Source: Mercurialis annua (Eukaryota > Streptophyta > Magnoliopsida > Malpighiales > Euphorbiaceae). Taken from it: a stretch of DNA of 64,000 bases. The DNA is taken from the NCBI RefSeq assembly GCF_937616625.2, contig NC_065575.1:30813001-30877000 (forward strand), in the 5' to 3' direction. Under the pieces are notes generated by a model. The model ran no database searches. It was given only the letters and a program-made list of their open reading frames with translations, and was not told the DNA's origin. Made by a program: the position numbers and the translations under genes. This document shows positions 34,903-46,600 of this stretch, in pieces; position 1 is the stretch's first letter, and each line of letters begins with the position of its first letter.

Positions 34903-35798
34903 TATATATAAAAACACGGATGGAGGGGGGGGGGACAGACACATTTACGTTAATGTCCTTTTCACTTTATAAAATATAATTCTTAATTAAAAACTATTAA
35001 AATAATATTAAAGTTAGAGTGCTAACTAAAATAAACTATTATGTTAAAATAACTATTGAAATTAGAGTACTAACTAAAATAAATTATTATGGTGAGATAA
35101 TTTTCTAGAGTACTAGCTAAAATAGATTACTTAAAATATTTAATAATTGGATTAATTCCTAAAAAAATCACGAACTTTACACGAAGTTTCATTTTAATCA
35201 TGACTTTTAAGAGTTGTCACTTAAAGGCACGAACTTTCAGTTTGTTTCAAATCTATCACCAAAGTAAAATTCAGTGTATTTTATCCGACTAAAAATTCCT
35301 AATCCTACATAATCCAAATGAAAGATAATAAGATTTAATGTCGATTTATAATTTACGTCTTTTATTATTGGTTTAATGAAAAATTTAGTTAACAAAAATA
35401 CACTTAAATGATAGATTTGAAACAAACCGAAAGTTCGTGCCTTTAAATGACAACTTTTAAAGGTCATGATTAAAATGAAATTTCATGTAAAGTTCGTGAT
35501 TTTTTTATGAAATTAACCCTTAATAATTACTATTTTAATTATTTTTTAATGATATAAAATTTTAAATAAGATAAACTACTTTAATTATTATTTTAATTAT
35601 TATTTGATATTTTTTATTTAAATTTTCTATAAATATAAAATTTAATATCAATTAAAAGTACTAAACTATTAATAAATTATTTAAAATATTAAATAAAATA
35701 AACTATTTCTAATTAACTATTATTTTAGATATAATTTAATAACTTTTTTAAAGAGTCACGCTACGAGTTACGTGTTAAACACATTTTGCCGTTTCTTG
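34903..35798 (+). mobile_element. Second Helitron-like element, 5' end interrupted
   Basis: TATATATAAAAACACGGATG just after the CTAG of the previous Helitron repeats the Helitron 5' consensus without its TC start. A similar 3' hairpin (TTACGTGTTAAACACA) lies at 35769-35784 and is followed by CTTG at 35795-35798. The first Helitron thus appears to have landed in or beside the 5' tip of this one. A MULE MITE lies within it. Confidence 0.55.
35149..35519. mobile_element. MULE-type MITE, 9-bp TSD TTAATAATT
   Basis: A 371-bp fold-back element with about 120-bp arms (GGATTAATTCCTAAAAAAAT / GGGTTAATTTCATAAAAAAA), each holding AATCACGAACTTTACA and GGCACGAACTTTC blocks. TTAATAATT lies at 35140-35148 and 35520-35528. 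Confidence 0.9.
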
Positions 35799-35934
35799 TG
35801 ATTTGTAATATACTTATTATTCATAAAAAAGAATTGAAAATGTGGGGGGTAAAGTCATGTGTGTTATCGACTGTCAAATTCAAAAATATATTATTTTGGG
35901 TCCATTCTTGATCTTGAAGTTCTCTCTTGCTATG

Positions 35935-36409
35935 TGTTTACACCGGCCCAAATAATCACTGGATGAAGAATTTCATGTGGGCTTGTTAGGGAATCAGGCC
36001 CAAACAGAAGCCTTTTTATTATTGCTTTTTATATTTAGGAATTTGTAACTCATTAGGAGTGATTTTCTATTAGAGTCTAGGTTTTAGTTGAATTAGGAGT
36101 CTTGATTATGAGAAGCTATAAATAGCTCAGAGCTTCATTATTTTTGTATCAACAAATCAATCAATCAAAAACCAAGCCTAGTTCTTTTTATCTCGCAATC
36201 TCCGGATTGTTTTAATTTAGGAGTAGTTTTCGGTATTAATCTTGCCTGAGTTCATAACTCCCAGATTATTACTTTTAGATCACGTGGTTAAGTGTTTTTA
36301 ACCAAACAAGCCCTGCGAATATCTACATAGGTTCGTTAAAGTATCAAACCTCAAACCGATCCCAATTATAAATTCAAAGATTCGAGTCCGAAATATTTCC
36401 AGGCGAACA
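35935..36409 (+). repeat. 5' LTR of element E
   Basis: 475 bp, TG...CA ends. A TATA box (TATAAATA, 36117-36124) is followed about 30 bp later by the likely transcription start region, after which come the leader bases shared with the 3' LTR. Confidence 0.93.
36117..36124 (+). promoter_or_regulatory. TATA box in the 5' LTR of element E
   Basis: TATAAATA followed by GCTCAGAGCTTCATTA. The same site occurs at 47464-47471 in the 3' LTR. Confidence 0.65.
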
Positions 36410-36414
36410 TCTTT

Positions 36415-36431
36415 TGGCGACTCCACTGGGG
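36415..36431 (+). promoter_or_regulatory. tRNA primer-binding site of element E
   Basis: TGGCGACTCCACTGGGG starts six bases after the LTR end and is the complement of a tRNA 3' end with CCA. As I recall, this sequence is typical of Tat/Ogre elements, where tRNA-Arg was proposed as primer. The identical 17 bases occur on the minus strand at 57052-57036 in copy C. Confidence 0.75.
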
Positions 36432-36556
36432 CCCAGTTTATGGTTAGCACAAAAACGGACTTTAAGGACGATTCCAGGCACGCTCGGTCCATACGCTGAC
36501 AACAACGGAAGGAAGGTGACATAGTAGACGAATCGGATTCGGATAGATCTGAAACC

Positions 36557-38925
36557 ATGGCCAAGGACAAACAGGTGAACCAATCAAACAAGGTGCCGAA
36601 TACAACGGATACCGAGGGGAACCTGCCTAAGAACAAGAATGACGACGCGACCGATGATACGATGGATTACTCACGTCAGCTTCCTCCCTCTCGCCCATCT
36701 TTATCACACGCCGATTTCTCGGCCATGAGGGGCGAGATAGCGTAGGAGAACAAGCAGATGTTCGACGGTGCTATGCATCAGATGTCCGAAGTAATGAGGA
36801 ACATCATGGCCGACCAGACGTCGGTCCAAAGGCAGATCCAAGGAAATTTGGACGGCCTCAACAAGGCGATGGAAAACCTGGGGCGATTATTTTCCGGGCA
36901 ATCCACTGCCGATCAGGGGTACAGAAGGGCCGAACAGAACCAAAACCGAGCCGTTTTGGTCAACCAGGTGGTTCGGCCGAACAACAACCCAACAAGATGG
37001 GATATACATATGGTTCCGTTAAGCTCTTGACGAGGAACGAGGCCGAATTCTCAGGAAGGGCCGATCACCCGGGGGCAAGCTCGTCAAACCCACAAGGCGA
37101 AACTAGACCACAAGGGGCAGCTACTGGAGCCAACACCCAGGAGCCTAACGTGGGTGAACGATCATGCTCTGAGGGGGGCGATCCAAATATATACAACCAA
37201 GGGCAACTCGTGGACATGCTAGAAAGGCTCGGGGTGGACTAGAGACCTATGCCTCGCCTATCGTACATGAAGCCATATCCATACTGGATCGACAAGTTAT
37301 ACCCTTTCCCAAGGGGTTACAAGGTGCCGGAGTTCAGTCTATTTTCAGGCGAGGAGAAGGGGAAATCGACGGTTGAACATGTCGCCCGGTTCTCAGCCCA
37401 ATGTGGCGAAGCAGCTGCTCACGATTTCTGGAAGCTCCGGCTTTTCGCCAGCTCCTTGACAAAAATGGCGTTTACATGGTACTCTAGATTGTCGCCCAAT
37501 TCGGTGGACACGTGGAAGGACCTCGAAATCCTCTTCCATGAGGAATTTTACAGGGCACCGCCTGATGTCACTCTGGCCGACCTCGCCCGAATCTCGCAGC
37601 TACCAAGCGAATCGGCAGAAAAGTATATCGGCCGATTCAGGAACCTCAGGACTAGATGCTCCACCAAAATGTCTGAGGCCGATTGCGTACCGATGGTGGT
37701 AAGAGGAATGAGTTTTGCCATGAGGGAGCACTTCGAGGGCCATATGTTTCGTGACTTGTTCGAGCTAACGAACAGGGTGACGAGCTACGAAAGACTCCTC
37801 CAGGAGAAGGAACAGAGGAGAGACGCATCCAAGGGAACCTATTACAAAGACCAGCTGGACGTGGCCGTGGTGTCCGACAGCGAGGATAGCGGTTCCGAAG
37901 ATGAAGTCAACATGGCCGAATTTTTAGGAACGAAGCCCCTGGAATGTTCGGCCTTGCGAAAGCCCGGCTTCGTTAAGAAAAATAAGACTGCGGTGGTACA
38001 AAAGGAGTATTCGTTCGACCTAACCAAAACCGACGATATATTTGATGCCTTGTTGAAGGATGGACAGATCGCCTTAAGCGAAGGTCATGTAATTCCGCCA
38101 TCGGAGGAGCTGGTCGGTAAGGATTATTGCAAGTACCACAATTCCTGGAGGCACAGCACGAACAATTGTGTAAATTTCAGAAACGTGATCCAGAAGGCGA
38201 TTAATGAGGGAAAACTTCTGTTTCCAACAAAGAAAGAGGCCGATGTTAAATACGTGTCCATTAACACCGTTCGGCCCCACTTTGATAGCTTCCTAGAGCA
38301 AGGGCAGATACAAAGCAAGTGGAACCCTAGAAGGCCCAAGCCGAGAGTAGAGACCGATGGTTCAAAGTGGCGAGGAGAAAAAGGACGACCTCAGCAACAG
38401 AAGAGGAAGCGCCACAACTCGCCCACTGCAGATATGACTTGTCCCTCATGCAGTACGTGTTTTAAGGTCAAGAGAGGCGAGAACACGAGGGAACACCCCA
38501 AGACCTTTAAACTAAAATCGCCCACAGAGCAGTGGCAGAGGCATGAGCCCCAGCGGAGGTCTACCACTAACGTATTCAAGAGGATATTTCGGCCAACGGA
38601 GGAGACCCCTCGTATGACGAAAACCCAAAAGAGGCGAATGCAAAGGCTGCGACAGGAGTCGCGAGCGAATCACGGGGCAGAAACGGCTCCTAAAGAGAAG
38701 CAAGGAAATAGACCAATAATCGAGAGATTGGGGGCAAGGAACCAGGCCGATGAGGGTACCAAATCGCCTGAACGGCGAAATACCAAGGTCAGGAAGATAT
38801 GGGTGCCTAAGGTTGAGAAACAAGTGGGCGATTTGGCCGACATGACAGCGGTTCACAAGGATGACAAAGATTCCAGCGGCCGACCGTCCTACAAGGACGT
38901 ACTCGTATCGCACCAGGGTGGCTAG
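36557..38925 (+). pseudogene. Tat gag, with in-frame TAGs and one frameshift
   Basis: The reading begins MAKDKQVNQSNKVPN. It passes a TAG at 36743-36745, changes frame near 36997, passes a TAG at 37240-37242, and runs open from 37249 to a third TAG at 38923-38925. The retrotransposon-gag core is at about residues 25-145 of the 37249 frame (PEFSLFSGEEKGKSTVEHVA ... LRLFASSLTKMAFTWYSRLS ... WKDLEILFHEEFY). A Cys/His motif of Tat type follows (DYCKYHNSWRHSTNNCVNF), then a basic arginine/lysine-rich tail. Gag packages the element's RNA into cytoplasmic particles. The breaks mean no intact Gag can be read without decoding three stops and a frame change. Confidence 0.85.
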
Positions 38926-39738
38926 TTGAAAGCAAGATTGCCCAAAGACCGCGAGGTCATTGTTTCGCATAAGAAGGGAGTGTTAAAAGCTTGGGTCCCG
39001 GTGGTAAGGGACGAATACGGAGTAAAGGTGGTGACACTCCCTGACTCATACAGAAGTAAGCCCGGGCAGAAGGCGACGTTGGAAGGCGATGTGATCGTTC
39101 CGGAAGGAGACAACGCCGACAGTACGGCGGTAGTATCTCTTAGCAAACCTCCAACGAGGATGACAAGGCACATTCGGCCACTGTACATCAAGGCTGATTT
39201 GAACGGGGTTTCAATCAACAGGGTCCTTATCGATAACGGGGCTGGCGTTAACATACTACCGGCGAAAATGCTCAAAAAACTGGGCATAACGCGGGATCAG
39301 CTTGACCCGACCGATGTTTATATGACTGACTTCGCAGGAGGCGAAATGCCGGCCGAGGGGTACATCACCCTCCGAATAAAGGTAGGGCGAGTGGAAACCG
39401 AAGAAGGGTTTTTCGTGGTCAACGCCCGGGGCAACTATAACATCTTACTCTGCCGAGATTGGATACACTCCAACATGTGTATACCATCAACCATGCATCA
39501 AATGCTCTTCATATGGCGAGATGACGGTGAGGCCGAAGTTGTGCAGGGCGACCCCAACCCCTTCGGCGAAGACCATAACGTGCTTGAAGCATGTTTATAT
39601 GATGAGGAAGTGCGCAACATACAATCCCTTAGTTCGAGAGGAGAGCCGAGCGTTCCTCGCTTGCTTGTTAACTCGGATCGGCCGGTATCAGTGACCCTAG
39701 GGGGCAAAGGCCGATCCACCATCCTTAAAAATTCTTAA
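38926..39738 (+). CDS. Retroviral-type aspartic protease region of element E
   Basis: Continues in the gag frame directly after the TAG at 38923-38925, so it was originally fused to gag. The active-site loop is VLIDNGAGVNILPAKML at about 39221-39270 (Asp-Asn-Gly instead of the usual Asp-Thr/Ser-Gly, which is common in Tat relatives). A later RGNYNILLCRDWIHS block matches the protease C-terminal fold. The frame closes at TAA 39736-39738, overlapping the ATG of the next frame (TAATG). It matures Gag-Pol. Confidence 0.8.
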   Translation: MKARLPKDREVIVSHKKGVLKAWVPVVRDEYGVKVVTLPDSYRSKPGQKATLEGDVIVPEGDNADSTAVVSLSKPPTRMTRHIRPLYIKADLNGVSINRVLIDNGAGVNILPAKMLKKLGITRDQLDPTDVYMTDFAGGEMPAEGYITLRIKVGRVETEEGFFVVNARGNYNILLCRDWIHSNMCIPSTMHQMLFIWRDDGEAEVVQGDPNPFGEDHNVLEACLYDEEVRNIQSLSSRGEPSVPRLLVNSDRPVSVTLGGKGRSTILKNS

Positions 39739-41686
39739 TGATAGCACGACATAAAGAATTGAGGGAGAAGATTAGGCAGTTAGCCTCGCTGTATGATATT
39801 ACATCGGCCGAATGCATCTACGAGGATCAAGATCAAGACCCAATAAGATCGCTGCAAGTTGGGGATATACGATTAGCGACCGGGAAGTTGGAAGATGATC
39901 CCGCCCAAGTACAAGACGACCTCCTCGAGGTGAATCTGGGGACAGATGATTCGCCTAAGCCTATATATATCAACGCAGGACTGGACGAGGGATTCAGAGA
40001 ACGACTGGTCGCTCTACTCATGGAGTTCCGCGACTGTTTTGCCTGGTCGTATGATGAGATGCCAGGCCTTGACCCTGATATCGCCGAGCATAAGCTTCCA
40101 TTGAAAAGTGGGTTTCGGCCATTTCGGCAACCTCCCCGGCGAATGTCCAGGGAAGTGGATACTCTCATCCAAGATGAAATTAAGCGGCTGGAAGATGCCA
40201 AGTTTATTCGGGAAGCCCAGTACACAGAATGGCTCTCTAACATCGTACCGGTGATGAAGAAAAACGGGAAGCTAAGAGTATGTGTGGATTTTCGAAACCT
40301 CAACCTGGCCACACCCAAAGACGAATACCCGATGCCAGTGGCCGATATGCTCATAGACAGGGCGGCAGGACACACGATACTCAGTTTCCTCGATGCACAC
40401 TCTGGGTACAACCAAGTTCCAATCAGCAAAGAGGACATCTCCAAAACAGCTTTCCGATGCCCCGGGCCGATCGGAGCGTACGAATGGGTAGTGATGTCTT
40501 TCGGCTTGAAAAACGCGGGGGCAACAAATCAGAGAGCGATGAACAAAATGTTCAGGGGCCTTGACTGCCTTGAAGTTTACATCGACGATGTCGTAATCAA
40601 ATCAAATACCGGCAAAATCCATCTGGCCGACCTCCGGACAGGTTTCGAACGTATACGACGTAATGGGTTGAAGATGAATCCTCTTAAATGCACATTCGGC
40701 GTTTCGGCTGGAAACTTCTTGGGTTTCTTGGTTCACCAGCGGGGGGTAGAAATAGATAAGAACAAAGCCAAGGCGATTATCAATGCTGTACCACCAAAAA
40801 CCAAGAAGCAGCTCCAGAGGCTTATCGGTCAGATCAATTTCCTCAGGAGATTCATAGCAAACACAGCGGGCCGACTTCGCAGCTGGAGTGTTTTGCTAAG
40901 AGGAAAAGAGACTGATGAGTGGATATGGACGGACGAGCAACAGAGGGTGTTCGACGATTTAAAAGGTTACTTGGCAAACCCTCCAGTTATGACCCCTCCA
41001 AAGCCGAATAAGCCATTATTACTATACCTATCGGCTGCACACGAGTCCCTAGGATGTATGCTCGCCCAAGAGGACGATGGGGTCGAGAGAGCAGTCTACT
41101 ATTTGAGCCGAGGGCTGACGGAAACAGAAATTCGCTATACCGACATAGAAAAAATGTGTCTATGCCTATACTTCACGTGCTGCAAGCTGCGATACTATAT
41201 GTTGCCGGTCGTAGTGTACGTTTTGTCCCAGACCGATATCATTAAGTATATCTTATCAAAACCATACCTAAGGAATCGGATTGGAAAATGGGCGATTGCG
41301 ATGTCCGAATTTACATTGGTGTATGTTCCCCAAAGAGCAGTAAAAGGACAAGTGTTGGCAGACTTCTTGGCCGATCACCCTGGTATTACCCTCAAGGAAG
41401 AAACAGTCACGTTCTTCGACATCGCCATATGGGAGATGTGGTTCGACGGGTCCAGGACAAGCCAGGGGGCAGGCGCGGGAGTACACATCGTCACACCCTT
41501 GGGGGCATCCTACCAGTTGTCATTCAGACTCCAGTTCGAATGTACCAACAATCAGGCAGAATATGAGGCCCTCATATTCGGTTTCGAGATTTTAGCCGAG
41601 CTGGGGGCAAAGGCGATCAGTTTAAAAGGGGATTCTTTGCTAGTCATTAAACAAGTGACAGGAGAATTCAAAAATGTGAGTCCGAA
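39738..41686 (+). CDS. Reverse transcriptase, RNase H and second RNase H of element E
   Basis: One open frame from ATG 39738. The reverse transcriptase spans about 40080-40620: SGFRPFRQPPRRMS, LRVCVDFRNLNLATPKDEYP, FLDAHSGYNQVPIS and the catalytic YIDD at 40578-40589. A connection region with QRLIGQINFLRRFI follows, then the gypsy RNase H (about 40990-41360, YLSAAHESLGCMLAQ to KGQVLADFLADHP). An archaeal-type RNase H follows at about 41425-41680 (WFDGSRTSQGAGAG ... CTNNQAEYEALIFG ... LKGDSLLVIKQVTG). Two RNase H domains in this order are the Tat signature. The frame is lost near 41685, where the sense continues in another frame. Confidence 0.92.
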
Positions 41687-43209
41687 CTACTGGTAAGATA
41701 TTGCAACAAGGCGAAGCACCTATTCGAAGGCTTTCAAGATGCGAGGATAGAATACACAGAGAGGGCCGATAATAACGTCGCGAATGACCTCGCTCAGCAC
41801 GGTAGCAGGTACAAGGTAAACCTCCAGTTCCATGCGATAGAGAGGGAGACGCCGAATCTCCACACTGGAGGCATCACCATCGACGAAAAGCAATTCTCCA
41901 TCTACCAGCTTGATGTTACCCAAGATTGGAGGGCCGAGCTCCTGAAATGGTTCGAAAAACCAGACCCCACGAATAGAAGGTTGAGAACTTTAGCCCTAAA
42001 TTACGTGGTGTTAGCTGGCGAATTATATAAGAAAGGCTTTGAAGGGCTACTCTTCAGATGCATCGGCCCAAAAGAAGCGATGCTTGCAATGGCCGAGGTA
42101 CACGAAGGGATAGAAGGCGCTCACCAGGCGGGCCCCAGAATGAGGTGGCTTATCCATAAATACGGCTTTTATTGTCCGAAAATGGAACAGGACTGCATAA
42201 GATATGCCAAAGGTTGCGAAGCTTGTCAGAAATTCGGCCCTATACAGCACGTCCCGGCCGAAGACCTGCACTCCATCATCAAGCCATGGCCATTCAGAGG
42301 ACGGGCGGTCGACCTGATAGGAAAAATATACCCTGACTCGTCAGATGGCCATACTTTCGTTATCATCGCCACTTGCTACTTCACTAAGTGGGTCGAGGCC
42401 AAACCTTTGAAATCACCAACGCAAGAAGCTGTGATCAAATTTTTAAAAGAATATATCGTCCACATACATGGATTACCCGAATCAATAACCACTGACCAGG
42501 GGACGATGTTCACAGGAGGCGATATTGTTTGGTGGGCTTCTCAGATGAAGATTAAAATGTTACATTCAACGCCATACTACGCCCAAGCCAACGGACAGGC
42601 CGAAGCTACGAACAAAGCTATCAAGCTTATAGTTCAGAAGATGATTGAAGAAAACCCGAGACAATGGCATGTGCTCTTATCAGAAGCAGTTTGGGCGAAT
42701 AGAACTAGCCAGAAGTCAGCCACCGGGACTTCGCCTTTCAGACTGGTGTATGGTTATGATGCAATGTTGCCAATGGAGCTGACAGTCGCATCTACTCGCC
42801 GCAGATACCAGAGCAAATTGTCCGAAGACGATTACTTCGACAAAATGGTGATAGATTCTCTTGACCTTGACGAAGAACGTTTGACGGCGCTAGACCATAT
42901 TGAATCTCAGAAAAGAAGGGTCGAGAGAGCTTACAACAAACGGGTAAAACGAAAGACGTTTACTGTGAGCGACATAGTATGGAAGGCAGTCTTGCCTATC
43001 GGCCACAAAGATACTCGGCTTGGCAAATGGAGCCCGAACTGGGAAGGCCCTTTATTGTGGTCAATAAGTTAACAGGCGGTGCTCACTTGTTGGCGAACAT
43101 TGATGGGGAAGAACACGACAGGGCGATCAACGGTCAGTTCCTGAAAAAATACGTCCCTAGCTGTTGGGAGGGCGTAGACCGTCGGTTATTTGGAGCGAAC
43201 GAGGAATAG
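41687..43209 (+). pseudogene. Integrase of element E, two frameshifts
   Basis: After the frame change at about 41685 the RNase H tail continues (RYCNKAKHLFEGFQDARIEY) and runs into integrase, open to 43072. The zinc-binding part is at about 42095-42230 (VHEGIEGAHQAG ... CIRYAKGCEACQKFG), with His/Cys ligands visible. The DDE core has Asp in GRAVDLIGK, Asp in ITTDQGTMFTG and Glu in YYAQANGQAEATNKAI. A second frame change near 43050 moves the C-terminal GPF/Y-type domain (WEGPFIVVNKLTGGAHLL) to a frame ending at 43207-43209. No chromodomain was seen, which fits a non-chromoviral Tat element. Confidence 0.88.
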
Positions 43210-43619
43210 TGTTGTTTGGTTACTATCGCCGAGCATCCTGGAATGTTAAAATTCATGGAAAGCTCAGCGAATATATGTAAACGCCGATCATTTGGTAGTA
43301 CCATTTACGTTTCGGCGGTTCACACTAGTTGAGTTTTTTCAACGGGTCCTCCGTTTTTCTCAACATATTGTAACTGTTCTTAGTTTTTAATAATAAATAG
43401 CGTTATTTCGTATCGGACCAACTACAGACCGATAAGATGAGAATAATCAAACGATAAAATGAGAAGATGTGAATAATGATAAAACTTTCAGCTCTCTGGC
43501 CGAATAAACATTGAGATTGAAAAAACACAAGATGCGGCCCCCAGGCCGATCAAAGAGTACTAAAATTCTCAACTATTACAAAAATACAAAATGATAAAAT
43601 TGTTCTGGACTTAAAATGT
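43210..43619. other. Pol 3' untranslated region between convergent frames
   Basis: 410 bp between the integrase end and the antisense gene's stop, with no open frame. Transcripts from the two strands would converge here. I saw no clear terminator motif beyond TTTAATAATAAATAG near 43390. Confidence 0.5.
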
Positions 43620-46600
43620 TTAAAAATGGCGGAAACAAGCGCCTAGTTCGCTGCGGACTTGGTTAAACTCGGTCATCGCCGTGTCATACTTCGGCTTCAT
43701 CTTCGAAAGGTCCCCTTTGAGCAGGTTCCGATGCTTCTTCGCCTCTATCCCTTCCACCATCTCTTTGTCCATCGAAACCTCAAGATCGCCAATGCTCTTT
43801 TGTTTAGAACTCAACTCACGCTGCATAGAGGCGATCTTCTCTTCCAGCTCCTTGGCACGTGATCGGCGGTCTTGAAGGGTGGTGACAGCAGCTTTGACAC
43901 TGGCCTTCAAGGAGTCTAGTTTTTCCCTTGTCTCGAGCTCCTGCCGAACTAGCTTGTCATGCTCGGACTGGATCGAGACCGACTCATTATACATCCTCTG
44001 AAAAGCCTCCAGGGAAGCCGAGAGCCTCGCCACAGCAGATCAAGCTTCTTTCGTTAAAATTTCAGCAGGAGCCTCGGCCAGAGCAGTCGTCGCCTTCCTC
44101 AACTTCTCGACGTCTTTAGGAGATTTGAAAAGCTGTATGCCTTCGTTTTTCATGCGAGCCATCACGTCGAGATAGTCTTCCCAGTTCGGGGCTTGACCGA
44201 TCACCTCAGTCACCTGCTCGGCTTCAGGAACAGGAAGAGGGTCTTCATTGTCACTGTCCGAGTCCAGGAAAGCTGCTGCCTTGGCCGCTACATCAGTGAT
44301 AGAAGGTGGAGAGACTGGAATCTGCCAAGTTCGCCCACAATAAAAGATTAGCTGCTAGGCGATAATGTTCTGAAGTACAAAATGCAAAAGTCTTACCTTA
44401 GAGGTTGGAGATTGAGTTTTGTCAGCCCCAAGGTTGAGAAATTCGGAGGCCGGGGGCGACAGTAGAGCGGGTGTCTCCATTCTTCTGAGAATCTCCGAGA
44501 CGTTGGGGGTCTGCGAGCTGGTCGCCTTTGAGCTTTGATTAACCCCTTCAGCGCCTTGGGAATCGCCCATATTCTGTTGATCGCCTTCAGTATGGGTATC
44601 TCCCTTTGATGAAGACTGGCAGCTTTGAGACGGCGTAGGGGATGGATTGAACATGGCCGAACCTTGCAGCTCGGTAGGCTTTTTCCCGGACTTCTTTGAA
44701 GACTCGGTTCTTCCCTTCTTAGCCTTCGGCTCTTTGACAGAAGTCTTGGCCGATCTTTTCTTTCTGCCCTTCTTGGCCGCAGGGTTCTCTTCCTCGTCGT
44801 CGTGCTCCCAGTTGTCCTCCTTTTCGAAGTGAGAAATGTCGACTGAAGAGAAACCAAAGTTAGAATATAAATAAAATCAGTAAACTATAATGATGGATGA
44901 TCGCCCATACCTGGGATTCTCTGGTAACCGATGCGCACCAGTTCATTTATAGCCTCTTCATCAGGTGGACATCGGATGCCAGTATAAGTTACACCCAGAT
45001 CAGTTAGATCTACCTTAGGTTTTTTAGACTTCCTTTTCTTAGGTTTTTTAATTGGGGCGATGGTGGTCATATTACATTTAGGGACGATTGGGGACTTATA
45101 CTTAAACTTTGGCCGAACTTTTTCTAAGAAGAGTTGATAGGGTAGGTGTTTATATTTTTCCTCCCAAATTTTATCCCATTTTTTGTAGAAGTTTTGCCGA
45201 GCTATTCTCCTATGATTTTGCATTTTAAGATTCATGCCTGGGCGATCTAGAGGGTCAAATTTGAATTTATAAAAACGTTCAAAACGAGCAATTTCATAGT
45301 GATAGCCAATAATACCTGTGAAAGTTTGTCGTTTCGGAGCCTGCAAAAGAAATAAATCGGCATGAGTAGGTTTTCTGTTTAAAGGAGGTAAATCAAAATT
45401 ATGAAGAGAAAGAATTTCTTTAGGCGATAGGTCGAAAGAGTTTTGGACGATGGAAGTCCATCAGTTGGTGAATTCCGGAGTACAGGAAGGGGTGATGATA
45501 GGGCGAGACAGTTCGGACAAAGGAGGAATGTAGGCTTTATTGAGGCGAATGATGTATTGAAGTTCGAAGTAGTTTTCTATAGAGGCTCGATGGGTCCCGC
45601 GATTATTGAAGGCGATCAATAAAGGACAGGAAAGGCCTTGGCAGAAGCCAAATTGGCGAGACACAAAGTTTGGACAATACGGTTCGACCCCACTCCGATC
45701 ATAATCAAGCCCAGCTATTAAGTTTCTGCACTTTAGGGCGATTCCCCAATATGGACCACCAAGTTTTAGTCTTGGATCGGCTTGCACTGCTTCTTCTAGG
45801 TCTTCTACATCCCAACCGGCGAGCAACCAGGACGGTGGGTAAGTAAGCTGAAGAGCAGGGCACATCAATTCGGGCGACCTTATAGCATGGTTGTTGAAGA
45901 CTTGTAGAACGTCAAGCACATGAGGAAGGCGAGTCCCGGCCGATATCAATTGAAAACCACATAATTCGGCTTTGATAGGTGGACCGACTTCAAATAGCTC
46001 GGGGAAATATAGGGCGAGCCACAATTGGACGATCCAAAGAGGGCCTCCTGGGCACTTGAAGGTTCTTGGATCTTTCAGGGGTGCTATATCGCCCAGAGAT
46101 CGATATAGGTGTGCCAGGATGAATTCGCCCAAGTTACACCTTCGACCGTCGGCAAGTGCCGTAGCTAGGAGGAAGCAGTCTTCGGTTACCCTGAAGGACG
46201 AGGTGCACAGTATGTACTTAGCAATGAAGAAGGCCAGGAAGGCGATATGTTCATTACGGTCAGGCTTGTAAGGTTCCTCGCCCATGAAAAGCTTCACAAA
46301 AGCACCATAGCTTTTCTGCGCCTTGGATAGATTAAACTTTGGAGCATCGGCGCGAAGGTTGGGGTTGATTCATTCGCCGTTGAGAGGAACATTGAGCACA
46401 CGGGCTAGGTCGAGTAGGGTAATAGTCATCGGCCCATATTTGAAGCAGAAACAATTGACGGCGCTTGACCAGAATAGAGAGGCCCCCATGATGTAGTGTT
46501 TTGCTATCGGCCTGCTTGCCTTGCATAGTTCGATTAGATCATGGATGCCGGTGTCGATCCAGGATTGGCGGAAGTGTGGTGAAAGCCTTACTACCCATTG

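Noticed and set aside
38512..39287. Minus-strand frames of 121-152 codons opposite gag and protease
   Set aside because: They overlap a recognised coding region in full and show no domain; unlike 43620-46870 they lack splice borders.
39833..40444. 203-codon minus-strand frame
   Set aside because: Shadow of the reverse transcriptase frame on the opposite strand, with no independent motif.
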